DNA of 64,000 nucleotides from Hyphomonas oceanitis SCH89. GTDB lineage: Bacteria; Pseudomonadota; Alphaproteobacteria; Caulobacterales; Hyphomonadaceae. Under the pieces are notes generated by a model that did not search any database, had not been told where the DNA came from, and was given only the letters and a program-made list of their open reading frames with translations. Of the stretch, positions 9,284-18,049 are shown in pieces (position 1 is the first letter of the stretch; every line of letters begins with the position of its first letter). The DNA is taken from assembly GCF_000685295.1 (NCBI RefSeq), contig NZ_ARYL01000013.1:42271-106270 (forward strand), written 5' to 3'. The position numbers were made by a program, and so were the translations under genes.

Positions 9284-10688
9284 CGCGCCGACCCGTTCGT
9301 CCGGTCCGTCCCGTGGTTTCGCGCACCTTGGCGAGCGGGCGAACCTGACGCTCCAGATGTTCGATGATCATGCCGGCAATATCCTTGCCGGACGCGCCCT
9401 CGATGCCCTGAAGGCCCGGCGAGGAATTCACTTCCAACACTTTCGGCCCATCATCCGTTTGCAAAAGGTCGACGCCTGCCACCCGCAAGCCCAGCACCTT
9501 GGCCGCATCGCGCGCGACTTCGCGCTCTGCAGGGGTCAGCTTGACCGCGCTCGCTGTGCCGCCCCTGTGCAGGTTCGAGCGGAACTCGCCCTTGGCGGCC
9601 TGTCGTTTCATGCCGCCAACCACCTTGTTGCCGATAACGAAACAGCGCGTATCCGCGCCCGCGGCCTCAGCCACGAACTCCTGCACAAGGAAGTTCGCTT
9701 CCAGGCCCCGGAAGGCGTCCACCAAGCTCTCGGCGGCCTTGCGCGTCTCGGCCAGCACAACGCCCTTGCCCTGCGTCGAGGACAGCAGCTTCACGACCAC
9801 GGGTGCGCCTCCGGCGAGCGAGATCAGGTCTTTTGTGTCCTTCGGGCTGTGCGCAAAAGCCGTGATCGGCATGTCGATCTTGGCCCGGGCCAGCAACTGG
9901 TGCGCCAACAGCTTGTCGCGCGAACGCCCGATGGCCCCTGCCCCGTTCAGGCAGAAGGCGCCCGTGTTCGAGAACTGGCGCAGCACGGCCATGCCATAGT
10001 CGGTGATCGACGCACCAATGCGCGGGATGACCGCATCGAAACGCGCCAGCGCCTTGCCATCATAGTGCACTTCCGGGTCCAGCGTGCCGATCTGCATGTA
10101 GCATCGGGCCGTATCAATCGCCTCGATGACATGGCCACGCGCTTCGGCGGCTTCCATAAGGCGTTTCGAGGAGTAATTGTTCGGCTCGCGCGTCAGCAGT
10201 GCAATGCGCAAGGGCCGCTTCACCGGCGTACGCTTCGGCAGGCTGCCATAGCGGGCGAAATCCAACACCGGCTGGCTGAAGGACACGTTCGGATTGACGA
10301 TCATGTCCGGCTGGATGGCCGCGCGACCGAACAGCATCCGATAGGTCATGCTTTCGCGGTTCGAGAGGGTCAGCTGGATCGGCCACCGGCGTTTGCCCAT
10401 CTGCACATCGGTCTCGATGACATAGCGCAGTTCGGTGTCGCCATTGGAGCTGGTCACCTCGCGCCGGTCGATGACGCGCGCCGAACAGGTGATTTCAAGG
10501 TTCGGGTCTGCGGGGTTCGGCTGGATCAGGAAGCGCACCTGCGGCTTGGTGCTCGGCCCGAACGGCTCGATCACGCTGGCATGCAGGGCTGAGGTTTTCG
10601 CGCCGGTATCCACCTTGGCCTTGATGGCAGGAAGCCCAAGGTCCGGCAGTGCCAGCCATTCTTCCCAGCCGAGTTCAAACTGTCCCAT
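9270..10688 (-). CDS. Fusion of RimB-like retropepsin domain and RimK-like ATP-grasp ligase
   Basis: A 472-residue two-domain cytosolic protein. Residues about 1-140 match the ATP-dependent zinc protease/RimB group, retropepsin-like, with the [13 protein letters not shown] aspartate motif near residue 26. Residues about 160-450 are an ATP-grasp ligase of the RimK/LysX type ([44 protein letters not shown]). RimK adds glutamates to the C-terminus of ribosomal protein S6, and RimB is its partner, often a separate gene. The fusion suggests that adding and trimming act on one substrate. A Thr/Gly/Arg tail closes the protein. Confidence 0.85.
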   Translation of the reverse strand: MGQFELGWEEWLALPDLGLPAIKAKVDTGAKTSALHASVIEPFGPSTKPQVRFLIQPNPADPNLEITCSARVIDRREVTSSNGDTELRYVIETDVQMGKRRWPIQLTLSNRESMTYRMLFGRAAIQPDMIVNPNVSFSQPVLDFARYGSLPKRTPVKRPLRIALLTREPNNYSSKRLMEAAEARGHVIEAIDTARCYMQIGTLDPEVHYDGKALARFDAVIPRIGASITDYGMAVLRQFSNTGAFCLNGAGAIGRSRDKLLAHQLLARAKIDMPITAFAHSPKDTKDLISLAGGAPVVVKLLSSTQGKGVVLAETRKAAESLVDAFRGLEANFLVQEFVAEAAGADTRCFVIGNKVVGGMKRQAAKGEFRSNLHRGGTASAVKLTPAEREVARDAAKVLGLRVAGVDLLQTDDGPKVLEVNSSPGLQGIEGASGKDIAGMIIEHLERQVRPLAKVRETTGRTGRTGRRVNVN

Positions 10689-10777
10689 GCCGGCTCCCGC
10701 TCAGACTGAATTGTACGAATGCGCCGCCCATACTGGGCTTCCTGTGCACCGTCCAGAGCCAGAAAGCCGTACTTGCC

Positions 10778-10915
10778 TTTCCTCCCCTGCGCAGCGGGGG
10801 AGGTGGCGCACGCCGCAAGGCGTGTGACGGAGGGGGCATTTTCCGCCCCCACCAACCATGCTCCCCCTCCGACCCCTTCGGGGCCACCTCCCCCGTTGCA
10901 CGGGGGAGGAAAAAT
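10778..10915. repeat. Inverted pair of palindromic intergenic repeats
   Basis: Two copies of a roughly 60-base GC-rich repeat face each other. The left copy (10778-10837) and the reverse complement of the right copy (10861-10915) share TCCTCCCC, then CGGGGGAGGTGGC, then a small hairpin, then GGAGGGGG. The small hairpins carry stable tetraloops, GCAA on the left (10809-10824) and TTCG on the right (10873-10884). It resembles the REP/BIME elements scattered between genes in Caulobacterales. It lies downstream of ecm and may also shape its 3' end. Confidence 0.75.
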
Positions 10916-10919
10916 CGTG

Positions 10920-12914
10920 CTAAGCCGTTGCCAGCCACGCCTTCTCGACCACTTTCACCACGTCGCCCATGATGCCCGTGATCTTGAAATCCTTCGGCGT
11001 ATAGATGCGGGCAACGCCCATCTGGCGCAGGGCCTGGGCATCTTCCGGCGGTATGATGCCGCCGACGACCAGCGGCACATTCTCCAGCCCCTGCTTGCGC
11101 ATCTCGGCAATCGTCTCGCGAACAAGGTCAAGGTGGCTGCCCGACAGGATCGACAGTCCAATGACATGCGCCTTGGCCTCTTTCGCCTGCGCGGCAATCT
11201 CTGCCGGCGTGAAGCGGATGCCCTCATAGACGACATCCATGCCCACTTCCCGCCCGCGCGCCGCGATCTGCTCGGCACCGTTCGAGTGGCCATCAAGGCC
11301 CGGCTTGCCCAGCACATATGTGAGGCGTCGTCCGAGCGCGTCTGACACACGGTCGACCTCGACCTTCACCGCTTCGATCTCTTCATCTCCGCCACTGCTG
11401 ATAACCATGGCCACGCCCGTCGGTGCACGGAATTCTCCGAACACTTCGCGCATTGCCGTGCCCCATTCGCCTGTCGTCACACCCGCTTTGGCGCATGTGA
11501 TGGAAGGCTCCATGATATTGCTGCCGCTCTCGGCCGCCGCCTTGAGCGCAGCAATCGCGGCATCACATTCCGCATTGTCGCGCTTCGCACGCCATGCTTC
11601 GAGGTCGCGCACCTGCATGGCTTCTTCCATCGGATCGACCGTCTGGATGGAGCCGTCGCCCACGCCGAGCGGGCTTTCTTCGGTGGATGTATACTTGTTA
11701 ACGCCGACCACACTGAGCGAGCCATTCTCGATGGCCTTGATCCGGTCGATATGCGCACCGACCAGGCTCTCTTTCATATGCGTGATCGCATTGGTCGCCC
11801 CGCCGAGCGCATCTATTTCAGCCAGCGTGGCGCGCGCCATCTTCTTCAGCTCTTCGGTCTTGCCTTCGATGACATGGCTGCCGTCGAAAATGTCCTCGAA
11901 TTCCAGGAGGTCGGTCTCGTAAGCGAGAATCTGCTGCAGGCGCAGGCTCCATTGCTGGTCCCATGGGCGCGGCAGGCCCATGGCCTCGTTCCAGGCTGGC
12001 AATTGCAGCGCGCGGCAGCGGGCACGCTTGGACAGGGTCACGGCCAGCGCCTCGATCAGGATGCGGTAGACATTATTCTCCGGCTGCGGCTCGGTGAGGC
12101 CCAGCGAGTTTACCTGCACGCCATAGCGGAACAGGAGTGCCTTGGGGTCTGACACGCCATAACGCTCGCGCCCGATCTCTTCCCAGAGATCCACGAACGC
12201 GCGCATCTTGCAGAGTTCCGTAACGAAACGCACACCCGCATTCACGAAGAAGGAAATTCGCCCGAACACCGTTTCAAAGTCTGATTCCGGAACTTGCCCG
12301 CCAGCTTTCACCTTGTCGAGCACGGCAATCGCCGTCGCCAGCGCATAGGCCAGCTCCTGTTCCGGCGTCGCACCAGCCTCCTGCAGGTGATAGGAGCACA
12401 CATTCATTGGGTTCCATTTTGGAACTTCGGTATAGCACCAGCTGACCATGTCCGCGATCAGCCGCATCGACGGCTCCGGCGGGAATACGTAGGTGCCGCG
12501 CGACAGGTATTCCTTCACGATGTCATTCTGCGTCGTGCCGCGAAGTTTCGCCCGGTCGTCGCCGCGCTCATCTGCCAGCGCGACATACATGGCCAGCATC
12601 CAGGCGGCCGGCGCATTGATCGTCATCGACGTGTTCATCTCTTCCAGCGGCAGCTGGTCAAACAGTTTCGCCATGTCGCCCATATGCTTGACGGGCACAC
12701 CCACTTTGCCGACTTCGCCCTTGGCCAGGATATGGTCGGCGTCATAGGCGGTCTGCGTTGGCAGGTCGAAAGCGATGGAGAGACCCGTCTGCCCCTTGGC
12801 CAGGTTGCCCCGGTAGAGTTCGTTCGATTTCTGCGCCGTTGAATGGCCCGCATAGGTGCGGAAAATCCATGGCCTGTCAGGCGCGTGCTGGATCGGTCTC
12901 TGTGTATCGGCCAT
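10920..12914 (-). CDS. ecm: Ethylmalonyl-CoA mutase (coenzyme B12-dependent)
   Basis: A 664-residue mutase converting (2R)-ethylmalonyl-CoA to (2S)-methylsuccinyl-CoA in the ethylmalonyl-CoA pathway for acetyl-CoA assimilation. The substrate domain has RTYAGHSTAQKSNELYR near residue 20 and GLSIAFDLPTQTAYDADH, the ethylmalonyl-type signature where methylmalonyl-CoA mutases carry a DLATHRGYDSDH-like stretch. The C-terminal cobalamin domain has DGHSNGAEQ (DxHxxG) and GLSILSGSH. The start MADTQRPIQ follows AGGGGAG; upstream in-frame codons encode low-complexity sequence and were rejected. A dyad shared with ccr lies 21 bases upstream. Confidence 0.92.
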   Translation of the reverse strand: MADTQRPIQHAPDRPWIFRTYAGHSTAQKSNELYRGNLAKGQTGLSIAFDLPTQTAYDADHILAKGEVGKVGVPVKHMGDMAKLFDQLPLEEMNTSMTINAPAAWMLAMYVALADERGDDRAKLRGTTQNDIVKEYLSRGTYVFPPEPSMRLIADMVSWCYTEVPKWNPMNVCSYHLQEAGATPEQELAYALATAIAVLDKVKAGGQVPESDFETVFGRISFFVNAGVRFVTELCKMRAFVDLWEEIGRERYGVSDPKALLFRYGVQVNSLGLTEPQPENNVYRILIEALAVTLSKRARCRALQLPAWNEAMGLPRPWDQQWSLRLQQILAYETDLLEFEDIFDGSHVIEGKTEELKKMARATLAEIDALGGATNAITHMKESLVGAHIDRIKAIENGSLSVVGVNKYTSTEESPLGVGDGSIQTVDPMEEAMQVRDLEAWRAKRDNAECDAAIAALKAAAESGSNIMEPSITCAKAGVTTGEWGTAMREVFGEFRAPTGVAMVISSGGDEEIEAVKVEVDRVSDALGRRLTYVLGKPGLDGHSNGAEQIAARGREVGMDVVYEGIRFTPAEIAAQAKEAKAHVIGLSILSGSHLDLVRETIAEMRKQGLENVPLVVGGIIPPEDAQALRQMGVARIYTPKDFKITGIMGDVVKVVEKAWLATA

Positions 12915-12934
12915 GCCGGGGCTCCCCTTTGAAT

Positions 12935-12949
12935 TGTTGCGGCGCAACA
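12935..12949 (-). promoter_or_regulatory. TGC-rich dyad before ecm, candidate PhaR-type operator
   Basis: TGTTGC and GCAACA form a perfect dyad around GGC, 21 bases upstream of the ecm start. A near-identical core occurs before ccr. TGC-rich dyads of this kind are bound by the carbon-storage regulator PhaR in related bacteria; the regulator here is inferred. Confidence 0.5.
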
Positions 12950-13069
12950 TGCCGCGCGGCGCGCCGGAGCGCAAGCGGCACATGACGCCCTTGTGCTGAC
13001 GCATTTGCGTGGCCACATTCGGCACACTACACCACCCGCGACAGACCCGCGAATACCCTTTGACGTACC

Positions 13070-13630
13070 TTGAACCGACCCGGAAACACCCTGACCCAGT
13101 CCACCTCCCCGCTCCAGACCGCCCTTGGCCTTCGCCTTGCCACCCTGCTCGCCTTCCCTTTCGGCGTATTGCTTGTGGCACTGATGGAGCGCAGCGCCTT
13201 GATGATCGTGCTGCTCGCTGCCGCCATGATGGGCGTCAGCCTGGTTGAGCGCCTGCGTCTCGCCCGCCTGACGGGGAACCCGGCGCCTATTGCCATGACA
13301 GCGCTTTTGCCCGGCTTTGCGGTGCGCCTTGGCGGCCTGGCGGGCCTGTTCATCGTCTTCCTGGGTTTCCTGGCCCTCTTTCGCGACACGTCACTGGCGC
13401 GCGGCTTCGGCCTTGAAGATGCAGCAATTTTGATCGGCATCACCGGGTTTGCCCTTGCGGCCAACGCGATCAGCGCCCGCATCGCCACAACCGAGGTTGG
13501 CGCCGTCATGAGCACAATGAACGCTTCGTTCCGTGATGCCAATCCGGGCGCCCGCATGACAGGCGGAGACATCATCGAGGGCGAATTCCACGACGCCGAA
13601 GACGACACCGATCCCGCTACTCGCCGCTAG
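13070..13630 (+). CDS. Small hydrophobic membrane protein, unknown function
   Basis: A protein of about 186 residues that I do not recognise. Hydrophobic segments near residues 20-45, 48-60, 75-105 and 115-135 predict an inner-membrane protein, ending in an acidic soluble tail (GGDIIEGEFHDAEDDTD). No ATG start is available: the frame opens with TTG, and other non-ATG starts a few codons away are possible. It is divergent from ecm and lies 49 bases before the SemiSWEET gene, so the two may be cotranscribed. Confidence 0.6.
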   Translation: MNRPGNTLTQSTSPLQTALGLRLATLLAFPFGVLLVALMERSALMIVLLAAAMMGVSLVERLRLARLTGNPAPIAMTALLPGFAVRLGGLAGLFIVFLGFLALFRDTSLARGFGLEDAAILIGITGFALAANAISARIATTEVGAVMSTMNASFRDANPGARMTGGDIIEGEFHDAEDDTDPATRR

Positions 13631-13679
13631 GTCCGGCTTGATGTATAAAGCTGTCAGACGCTGACAGAGGACGCATCAA

Positions 13680-13988
13680 GTGGCTGAATATATTGGATTT
13701 TTGGCTGCATTTTTGACAACCGCCTCGTTCGTGCCGCAAGCCGTCAAAATCCTGCGCACGCGGCAGACAGACGGCATATCCCTCATTATGTACGCCATGT
13801 TCACCGTCGGTGTCGCCGTCTGGCTGGCCTATGGCATAATGCTGGCCAGCCCATCAATCATCGCCGCTAATTTCGTGACTTTCTGCCTTGCCAGCACGAT
13901 CCTCATGCTCAAGGCAAAGGCCGTTTTCGCCCCGCCTCAGTCCATCGCCCAAGGCGCAACAGCCGCCACATCGGCCCCCATCGCCTGA
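13680..13988 (+). CDS. SemiSWEET-type sugar transporter
   Basis: A 102-residue protein with three hydrophobic helices. The first helix contains the conserved PQ turn (SFVPQAVKILRT, near residue 18), followed by TDGISLIMYAMFTVGVAVWL and a third helix. SemiSWEETs are half-size relatives of eukaryotic SWEETs and dimerise to move sugars across the inner membrane. The start is GTG, with GAGG about ten bases upstream. The last 52 bases overlap the end of the convergent aminotransferase gene, and the tail beyond the third helix is low-complexity. Confidence 0.8.
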   Translation: MAEYIGFLAAFLTTASFVPQAVKILRTRQTDGISLIMYAMFTVGVAVWLAYGIMLASPSIIAANFVTFCLASTILMLKAKAVFAPPQSIAQGATAATSAPIA

Positions 13989-14821
13989 TAATAGAGCCGC
14001 TGGAGCTGACGCGTAACCGGGCCCGGCTTGCCGCTGCCAATCGACTGGCCATCAATGGAGATCACAGGCGCAATCATCGCGCCGGCAGACGTCGTGAACG
14101 CCTCGACCGCCGCAAGTGCTTCCTGAGGCGTGAATGACCGCTCAACGAGGGTCAGGCCGGACCCTTCCAGCAGGGAAAGCACACCGGCCCGTGTAATGCC
14201 CGGCAGGATCGACGAGGAAAGCTCGCGGGTTACCAATTGCCCCGCCGAATCGACAATCCAGGCATTGGACGAGGCCGCCTCGGTTACCCTCCCCTCCTCG
14301 ACCATGAGGGCCGTATCCGCCCCCGCCTCTCGGGCGGCGCGATAGGCCAGCGCCTGCGACAGGAGCTGGGTCGTCTTCATGTCGCGCCGCTTCCAGCGTG
14401 TGTCATCCAGGAAGATCGCCCTCACCCCATCGCGCGCCGTTTCGCCGATCAGCTGCTTGGTGTCGGCATAGAGGAAAACGGTCGGCTCGAATTCTTCGGG
14501 CCCGGCAAAGTCGCGCATGCCATAGGCGCCGCCTGTGACCTGAAGATAGATCAGCCCTTCGGTCAGGTTGTTGAACTCGATGAGATCGCGATGAACCTTG
14601 CCCCAGGCTTCAGCGCTGAGCGGGTTTGGCAGGGCAATTCCGCCCAATGTGCGGTCTAGACGCGACATATGGCCCTCGAAATCGACCAGACGGCCGCCAT
14701 AAACGGCCGTTAACTCATAGGCGGCATGGGCAAAAAGGAACCCCCGGTCAAAGGGCGAAACCATAGCGTCTGCTGCAGAACAGAAGGCGCCGTTGAGGTA
14801 GGCAGTCTGGCATATTGTCAT
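13937..14821 (-). CDS. Class IV PLP aminotransferase, D-amino-acid aminotransferase type
   Basis: A 294-residue cytosolic enzyme. YLNGAF at the N-terminus and SPFDRGFLFAHAAYE match the fold-type IV family. RWKRRDMKTTQLLSQALA near residue 140 carries the PLP lysine, and EGRVTEAASSNAWIV near 175 holds the phosphate/cofactor Glu. SILPGITRAGVL and FTTSAGAMIAPV complete the D-alanine aminotransferase-like set. Such enzymes make D-glutamate and D-alanine for peptidoglycan, or degrade D-amino acids. A longer in-frame extension upstream lacks family similarity, so the ATG of MTICQTAYLN is chosen. It is divergent from ccr and shares its promoter region. Confidence 0.85.
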   Translation of the reverse strand: MTICQTAYLNGAFCSAADAMVSPFDRGFLFAHAAYELTAVYGGRLVDFEGHMSRLDRTLGGIALPNPLSAEAWGKVHRDLIEFNNLTEGLIYLQVTGGAYGMRDFAGPEEFEPTVFLYADTKQLIGETARDGVRAIFLDDTRWKRRDMKTTQLLSQALAYRAAREAGADTALMVEEGRVTEAASSNAWIVDSAGQLVTRELSSSILPGITRAGVLSLLEGSGLTLVERSFTPQEALAAVEAFTTSAGAMIAPVISIDGQSIGSGKPGPVTRQLQRLYYQAMGADVAAVAPWAMD

Positions 14822-14848
14822 TTTTGTCACGCTGTTGGGATTGCGATA

Positions 14849-14864
14849 TTGTGCGGCGCAACAA
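14849..14864 (+). promoter_or_regulatory. TGC-rich dyad before ccr, candidate PhaR-type operator
   Basis: TTGTGC-GGC-GCAACAA shares the 12-base core TGCGGCGCAACA with the dyad upstream of ecm. It lies in the 164-base spacer between the aminotransferase and ccr, about 120 bases before the ccr ATG. The regulator is inferred. Confidence 0.5.
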
Positions 14865-14985
14865 AATCCTTGCATCCTTGCTGGCCAAAAGCCAAGGTGC
14901 CGCGACCCGGGGGCTTTGTGAAGACACGCAATAATCGTGCGCACGCTGCTCCCTGACGTGATTCTGGAGGATTGGTATTTCAATT

Positions 14986-16242
14986 ATGGGCAGACAACAG
15001 AAAGACATTTACGAACTGGGCGAGATTCCGCCCGAGTTCCACGTGCCGAAACTCATGCATGCATGGGCCATCCGGCGTGAGCGCCATGGGCGCCCGTCAT
15101 CCGCGATGCAGCTTGAGCAGGTTCCGGTACCGGAAATCGATTCCGACGAAGTGCTCGTCCTCGTGATGGCTGCCGGCGTGAACTATAACGGCATCTGGGC
15201 CGGTCTCGGCGAACCGATTTCGCCCTTCGACATCCACAAGCAGCCCTACCACATTGCCGGCTCCGATGCCGCAGGCATCGTCTGGGCCGTGGGCCGCAAG
15301 GTGACCCGTGTGAAGCCCGGCGACGAAGTCGTCATCCACTGCAACCAGGATGATGGTGATGACGAAGAGTGCAATGGCGGCGACCCGATGTTCTCGCCCA
15401 GCCAGCGCATCTGGGGCTATGAAACGCCAGATGGCTCGTTCGCGCAGTTCTGCCGCGTTCAGGCGCGCCAGTGCATGCCGCGTCCGAAACACCTGACCTG
15501 GGAAGAGAGCGCCTGCTATATGCTGACGCTCGCCACGGCCTATCGCATGCTGTTCGGCCACCGCCCGCACATCGTGAAGCCGGCTGACAACGTGCTCGTC
15601 TGGGGCGCCTCGGGCGGCCTCGGCAGCTTCGGCGTACAGCTTTGTGCCGTCACCGGCGCGAACGCCATCGGCGTCGTTTCCAGCGACGACAAGAAAGAGC
15701 ACGTGCTCAGCCTCGGCGCCAAGGGCGTATTGAACCGCAAGGACTTCAATTGCTGGGGCCAGCTGCCGACCGTCAACGGCCCGGAATTTGCCGACTATAT
15801 GAAAGAGTCGCGCAAGTTCGGTAAAGCGATCTGGCAGTTTACGGACAAGAAGGATGTCGACATCGTGTTCGAACATCCGGGCGAGAGCACCTTCCCTGTC
15901 TCCGTCTTCTGCGTGAAACGCGGCGGCATGGTGGTCATCTGTGCCGGCACGACCGGCTTCAACCTGACCATGGATGCCCGATTCCTCTGGATGCGCCAGA
16001 AGCGCGTCCAAGGCAGCCACTTTGCCCACCTGAAGCAGGCGAGCGCGGCAAATGACCTGGTCATCAACCGGCGCATTGATCCCGGCATGTCGGAAGTCTT
16101 CTCCTGGGCCGACATTCCGGCCGCCCACGACAAGATGCTCGACAACAAGCACCTGCCCGGCAACATGGCCGTCCTCGTGACATCGCCAAAGCCGGGCCTG
16201 CGCACAGTCGAAGACGTGCTGGAAGTCTCAGGACAGATTTAG
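14986..16242 (+). CDS. ccr: Crotonyl-CoA carboxylase/reductase
   Basis: A 418-residue medium-chain dehydrogenase/reductase that reductively carboxylates crotonyl-CoA with NADPH and CO2 to (2S)-ethylmalonyl-CoA, the defining step of the ethylmalonyl-CoA pathway. The N-terminal KDIYELGEIPPEFHVP is typical of the family. GVNYNGIWAGLGEPISPF, HIAGSDAAGIVWAVG and the nucleotide-binding WGASGGLGSFGVQ follow, then FEHPGESTFPVSVF. GGAGG lies ten bases before the ATG. It works with ecm, which sits two genes away, through an epimerase not seen here. Confidence 0.95.
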   Translation: MGRQQKDIYELGEIPPEFHVPKLMHAWAIRRERHGRPSSAMQLEQVPVPEIDSDEVLVLVMAAGVNYNGIWAGLGEPISPFDIHKQPYHIAGSDAAGIVWAVGRKVTRVKPGDEVVIHCNQDDGDDEECNGGDPMFSPSQRIWGYETPDGSFAQFCRVQARQCMPRPKHLTWEESACYMLTLATAYRMLFGHRPHIVKPADNVLVWGASGGLGSFGVQLCAVTGANAIGVVSSDDKKEHVLSLGAKGVLNRKDFNCWGQLPTVNGPEFADYMKESRKFGKAIWQFTDKKDVDIVFEHPGESTFPVSVFCVKRGGMVVICAGTTGFNLTMDARFLWMRQKRVQGSHFAHLKQASAANDLVINRRIDPGMSEVFSWADIPAAHDKMLDNKHLPGNMAVLVTSPKPGLRTVEDVLEVSGQI

Positions 16243-16252
16243 CGTGGCAATC

Positions 16253-16283
16253 GCCCCCTTGGCTCTGACCAAGGGGGCTTATC
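16253..16283 (+). terminator. Probable terminator after ccr
   Basis: GCCCCCTTGG and CCAAGGGGGC form a perfect 10-bp stem with a six-base loop eleven bases after the ccr stop, followed by TTATC. The T run is short. Confidence 0.65.
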
Positions 16284-16407
16284 ACTCTCTACCCAGCGCC
16301 GCCTTGCTGCGCAGACCCTGTTCCTTTCACTTTGTATGTGCGCTTTCCTTTGACTTCCTGTTTCCGCGCGGTTTCGGTACGCAAGTAATCGAGACAGGGG
16401 CAAGGCA

Positions 16408-17694
16408 ATGGACATGACAAGACGGCTGGCCATGAAGGGCGCGCTTACAGCGGCATCCGCCCTTCCCCTATCTGCCTGCGCGACAGCCACGCCTCCGCCT
16501 GCCGCGTCTGGCGGCATCGCCCCGGATGACGAGGCCTATTGGTCGCGCATCGCAGCGCATTATGATGTCACCGATGAAGTCACCAATCTCGAGAATGCCT
16601 ATTGGGGCCTGATGTCCCGCCCCGTGCTCGACGCCTACATCCGCAACACCGAGCGCGTGAACCGCGAGAACTCCTTCTATGCCCGTCGCAAGTACAATGC
16701 TGACATGGTGCCCATCCATGCCCGTGTCGCAGGCCTACTTGGCACCAGCACCGACGAGATCGTCCTCACGCGGGGCGCGACGGAGGCACTACAGGGCCTG
16801 ATCGGGGGCTATCGCGGGCTGAAGCCGGGAGATGCGGTCATGTATGCCGATCTCGACTATGATTCCATGTTGACCGCGATGGATACGCTGGCTGAGCGCA
16901 ATGGCTGTTCCGTCGTGCGCCTCGCCATTCCGGAACCCGTCTCGCACGACGAACTTCTCACCTTCTATGCCGATGCGCTCAAAGCCAATCCGAAGGTGCG
17001 CCTGCTCCTGCTGACCCATGTCAGTCACCGCACGGGCCTCGTCATGCCCATACGCGAGATTGTCGCCATGGCCCGCGAACGGGGCGTCGATTGTATCGTT
17101 GATGCCGCCCATTCCTGGGGCCAGCTGGACTTTACGGTAGACGATCTCGGCGCGGATTTCGTCGGCTTCAATATGCACAAATGGATCGGCGCGCCGCTCG
17201 GCGTCGGCATCATGTGCATTCGCAAGGACCGTCTTGAATCGATCGCCCCCAACATATCCGAACGGCCCGACGGCACTGGCACGATCTATAACCGCGTCCA
17301 TACGGGAACGACCAATTTCGCCGCTTCCCTCTCCGTTCCAGACGCGCTCGACTTCCACGAAATGGTCGGCCCCGCCAACAAGGCCGCGCGCTTTGCCTAT
17401 TTGCGCAATCTCTGGGTATCCGAGATGCGCAGCGACCCTCGCCTTGAAATCCTCACGCCCGACGATCCGCGCCTGCATGCCGGCATCACCTCGATCCGCA
17501 TCAAGGGCCGTACCAGCCTTGAGGATAATCTCGCGCTCGTCAAAACCCTGCTCGACGAGCATGGCATCTTCACCGTGCATCGCACTGGCGTGGCGAAGGG
17601 CTGCTGCGTGCGCATCACGCCCAGCCTCTACAACACACCGCAGGACAGCCTTAAGCTTGTTGCCGCCCTCAAGACGCTGCTGCAGACCGCCTGA
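16408..17694 (+). CDS. Exported class V aminotransferase fold protein (isopenicillin-N epimerase/cysteine-desulfurase-like)
   Basis: A 428-residue PLP enzyme. The N-terminus MTRRLAMKGALTAASALP has a twin-arginine pattern and then LSAC, a possible lipobox, so it is probably folded before export and perhaps lipid-anchored. The body is a fold-type I class V protein: TRGATEALQGLIGGY near residue 113, DAAHSWGQLDF near 232, and the PLP lysine in NMHKWIGAPLG near 255. Related alphaproteobacterial proteins are annotated as isopenicillin-N epimerase-like, but no beta-lactam genes are nearby. The substrate is unknown. It stands alone after a terminator. Confidence 0.8.
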   Translation: MDMTRRLAMKGALTAASALPLSACATATPPPAASGGIAPDDEAYWSRIAAHYDVTDEVTNLENAYWGLMSRPVLDAYIRNTERVNRENSFYARRKYNADMVPIHARVAGLLGTSTDEIVLTRGATEALQGLIGGYRGLKPGDAVMYADLDYDSMLTAMDTLAERNGCSVVRLAIPEPVSHDELLTFYADALKANPKVRLLLLTHVSHRTGLVMPIREIVAMARERGVDCIVDAAHSWGQLDFTVDDLGADFVGFNMHKWIGAPLGVGIMCIRKDRLESIAPNISERPDGTGTIYNRVHTGTTNFAASLSVPDALDFHEMVGPANKAARFAYLRNLWVSEMRSDPRLEILTPDDPRLHAGITSIRIKGRTSLEDNLALVKTLLDEHGIFTVHRTGVAKGCCVRITPSLYNTPQDSLKLVAALKTLLQTA

Positions 17695-17755
17695 CGCGTC
17701 ACCGGGCGGAACTCTCCTCATGACAATTCGTTGATTGGCGAAGAGGAGATAATTC

Positions 17756-18025
17756 ATGACCCGCAAGACACTCGACGCCGAAGCGCGCCCACGCACGTCG
17801 CCTGAAGAAGCAGAACAGATCGAAACCGCGGCACGTCACCGCCGCATCCAAATGCTGCCGGGCGAAGGCCCGCACGCGCCGGAGCGCGACGAGCCAACAG
17901 ATCACTTCAGAGGCAAGGATGATATTATTCTGGGAGGAGAGCCCATTGTGGCCTCCTACACCGATCCGACGTCTGATGCAGAAGGCATCGACCCTGACGA
18001 GACGGATGATGACAGCGAGAACTAA
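17756..18025 (+). CDS. Small acidic protein of unknown function
   Basis: An 89-residue soluble, charged protein with no recognised domain. The first half is Glu/Arg-rich (SPEEAEQIETAARHRR), and the C-terminus is strongly acidic (DAEGIDPDETDDDSEN), suggesting a disordered tail. AGAGGAG lies about nine bases before the ATG, which supports translation. It is convergent with the histidine kinase gene, and the two share a hairpin at their ends. Confidence 0.65.
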   Translation: MTRKTLDAEARPRTSPEEAEQIETAARHRRIQMLPGEGPHAPERDEPTDHFRGKDDIILGGEPIVASYTDPTSDAEGIDPDETDDDSEN

Positions 18026-18049
18026 GCGGCCCTTTCGATCAGGCCGCTT
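18024..18049. terminator. Shared hairpin between convergent genes
   Basis: AAGCGGCC and GGCCGCTT form an 8-bp stem that encloses the end of the small acidic gene and the stop of the histidine kinase gene. The plus-strand side is followed by CTGTTT, so termination is plausible but not strong. Confidence 0.5.

Noticed and set aside
12915..13181. N-terminal extension of ethylmalonyl-CoA mutase
   Set aside because: The added 89 residues are Arg/Gly-rich without family similarity, cover the regulatory dyad, and lack a ribosome site, while AGGGGAG precedes the ATG at 12914.
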